A stretch of 13,512 bases of DNA from CAYSHJ01 sp964589725 (lineage in GTDB: Bacteria > Planctomycetota > Planctomycetia > Planctomycetales > Planctomycetaceae). Shown piece by piece: positions 11,879 to 13,512 of this stretch (positions within the stretch are counted from its first letter, which is position 1; every line of letters starts with the position of its first letter). Below the pieces are notes generated by a model. The model was given only the letters and a program-made list of their open reading frames with translations, was not told where the DNA came from and made no database searches. The stretch is taken from the NCBI GenBank assembly GCA_964589725.1, contig CAZPUJ010000092.1:1-13512 (forward strand), in the 5' to 3' direction. Position numbers and translations under genes: made by a program.

Positions 11879-13512
11879 ATGAGTTCACACGCCGCTGCTT
11901 CGCCACACGCCCAGGAACTGACTCCCTATCAAGGCGGGCTGCTGTCCGGCAGTTTCTTGGGCGTCTTGATCGCCCAGTTTCTCGGCTCGATCAACGACAA
12001 CGTCTTTCGCTGGTTCATCGTGTTTCTGGGGGGCAAGGTCATCGGCGATGCGAAGGCATTGTCGCTGGGCTTGTTCTGTTTCACGCTACCGTACCTCGTC
12101 TTTGTGACGATGGCCGGATTCCTCGCGGATCGGTTCAGCAAACAGAAGGTCATCGTCTATCTGAAGTTTCTGGAATTGCCGCTGATGCTGATGGGGATCG
12201 CCGGCATTTTCATGCGAAACGTCTATTTTCTGTTCTTCGTCGTGGCGCTCACGGGATGCCAGTGTGCATTGTTCGGTCCCGCGAAATTCGGCGCCCTGCC
12301 AGAGGTTTTGCGCCCCGACAAGCTCTCCGCCGGCAACGGCCTGATGGGCTTTGCGACCGTGATCGCGACGGCGATGGGCTTTATCGTAGCCCTGCAAATC
12401 TATGATCCGGCCGAGATCGATCTGCGCTCCACTATTACGGTCGATCAAGTGTGGAAGATCGCGACATTTTTGATTGTGACCGCCCTGGTGGGCTGGATGT
12501 TCACGTTGCTGATCAAACCGATTCCAGCTGCCGACCCACAGCGTCGCTTGCCCCCGAATCCGGTCACCGAGACGTGGAATAACATCAGCCAACTGTATCG
12601 CCAACTGCCGTTGTTCCTGGTTGCGTTGGGAATGGCCTACTTTTGGTTGCTGGGGAGCATGGCTCAAAGCGGAGTCGTTGAGTTCGGAAAGAATGAGTTG
12701 CAACTGCTCGACAAGGAACTCGTTCCGCTCCAGGTCATGCTGATCTTCGGCGTCGCGGCGGGGAGCATCATCGCCGGCTTGTGGTCCGCCGGTAAGATCG
12801 AGTTGGGGATCGTGACAATCGGAGCCGTCGGCATGGCGATCAGCGCGACGGCGCTGTCGATGTTCGGCTGGTCGATCGAACCACCTTCGGCCGAAGCTCT
12901 ACAGAAAACGGAGATTCGGCAAAAGGCCGATCGCCTGAATGAGAAGGAAGAACAAGCTCAGCGCCGAGCAGCGCGGGGGCTGCCTCCGTTGCCAAACGTG
13001 GATTCGCAGAACGAGAACAAGAAGCCCAAGTGGCCCGTTTACTCGGTCTATCCCGAGATGCGGAGCGAGTCCGCCAAGAGCACGTTCAAGTGGGCGTGTC
13101 TCTGCCTGTTCGTGTTGGGTTTGAGCGCGGGGATGTTCAACATCCCACTGGAGGCCTATCTGCAGCACCGCAGCGATCCGAGGCAAGTTGGTGTGAATAT
13201 CGCAGCCAGCAATTTCCTCGTGTTCTCGTTTATCCTGAGTTCGGCCGGCTTGTACTATCTGGTGCGCGAAGTTGCCGGAGTGAGTTCGTCGTGGATCTTC
13301 TTGGGCGCCGGACTCGTGACGTTCCCGATCATCGTGATCGTCTTCCGCTTGATCCCGCGGGAGACTGTCCGCTGCGTGGTGTGGCTGTTGTTTCAGTTGG
13401 TCTACCGCGTGCGAGCGACCGGCCGTGAGCATATTCCCGTGACGGGCGGCGGTCTGATCGTCGCCAACCATGTCTCGTGGGTGGACGGCATCCTGTTGAT
13501 CCTGAACGCCGA
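11879..13512 (+). CDS. LplT-Aas-like fusion: MFS lysophospholipid transporter plus glycerolipid acyltransferase, 3' end cut
   Basis: A single frame runs from ATG 11879 to the window edge (544 full codons, no stop). The N-terminal part is an MFS transporter with about twelve hydrophobic helices. Recognisable segments are LGVLIAQFLGSINDNVFRW (23-41), AGFLADRFSKQKVIVYLKF (about 80-98), FGPAKFGALPEVLRPDKLS (about 134-152) and LSAGMFNIPLEAYLQHRS (about 416-433), typical of LplT. A charged loop of roughly 50 residues (about 338-385, Glu/Lys/Arg/Gln-rich) interrupts the second half. From about 500 the acyltransferase domain begins (RVRATGREHIPVTGGGLIVA), and its catalytic HX4D motif is NHVSWVDG with His531 and Asp536. 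Such fusions re-import and re-acylate lysophospholipids. An AMP-ligase domain may follow beyond the window. The ribosome-binding site is weak (GCGAG). Confidence 0.88.
   Translation, partial: MSSHAAASPHAQELTPYQGGLLSGSFLGVLIAQFLGSINDNVFRWFIVFLGGKVIGDAKALSLGLFCFTLPYLVFVTMAGFLADRFSKQKVIVYLKFLELPLMLMGIAGIFMRNVYFLFFVVALTGCQCALFGPAKFGALPEVLRPDKLSAGNGLMGFATVIATAMGFIVALQIYDPAEIDLRSTITVDQVWKIATFLIVTALVGWMFTLLIKPIPAADPQRRLPPNPVTETWNNISQLYRQLPLFLVALGMAYFWLLGSMAQSGVVEFGKNELQLLDKELVPLQVMLIFGVAAGSIIAGLWSAGKIELGIVTIGAVGMAISATALSMFGWSIEPPSAEALQKTEIRQKADRLNEKEEQAQRRAARGLPPLPNVDSQNENKKPKWPVYSVYPEMRSESAKSTFKWACLCLFVLGLSAGMFNIPLEAYLQHRSDPRQVGVNIAASNFLVFSFILSSAGLYYLVREVAGVSSSWIFLGAGLVTFPIIVIVFRLIPRETVRCVVWLLFQLVYRVRATGREHIPVTGGGLIVANHVSWVDGILLILNA

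Noticed and set aside
12086..13471. Two minus-strand frames of 205 and 190 codons (12086-12703 and 12899-13471)
   Set aside because: They are antisense to the transporter-acyltransferase gene, and their composition (His, Gln, Arg, Asp rich) is that of a shadow frame.

Overview
The window comes from a bacterium, very probably a member of the Planctomycetota. Three things point there: a bacterial microcompartment (BMC) operon of the planctomycete/verrucomicrobial type, intergenic spacers packed with long palindromic repeats of the kind common in planctomycete genomes, and small families (DUF4058, four-helix-bundle/S23 proteins) that are frequent in that phylum. The species cannot be told from the sequence.

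Region 1 (about 1-7297, minus strand) is the BMC operon. In transcription order, from high to low coordinates, it holds a DeoR-family regulator, a PduL-type phosphotransacylase, two BMC-H hexamer shell proteins, an acetate-kinase-family enzyme, a BMC-P (EutN/CcmL) pentamer shell protein, a small membrane protein of unknown function, a CoA-acylating aldehyde dehydrogenase, a nonsense-interrupted four-helix-bundle gene carried between inverted repeats, and a second BMC-P gene cut by the window edge. Together the enzymes make an aldehyde -> acyl-CoA -> acyl-phosphate -> carboxylate + ATP route. In characterised planctomycete BMCs the aldehyde is lactaldehyde from fucose or rhamnose; the sugar-cleaving aldolase is not in this window and would be expected beyond position 1.

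Region 2 (about 7298-9974, minus strand) holds a DUF3592 membrane protein, decayed duplicate fragments of an HTH gene and of purN, then an intact XRE-type HTH gene, a DUF4058 gene and an intact purN. The left part is a broken duplicate of the right part.

Region 3 (9975-11878) holds a planctomycete-type exported/membrane-anchored protein of unknown function (minus strand), a frameshifted and truncated gene remnant (plus strand) and two palindromes. Region 4 (11879 to the end, plus strand) is the 5' part of a large LplT-Aas-like fusion: an MFS lysophospholipid transporter followed by a glycerolipid acyltransferase domain, cut by the window edge.

The most striking feature is the repeats. Every spacer of the BMC operon between the regulator and the last visible gene carries an inverted repeat, at least five of them of different sequence families. 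One more has inserted in frame inside the acetate kinase gene, and one pair brackets the four-helix-bundle gene.
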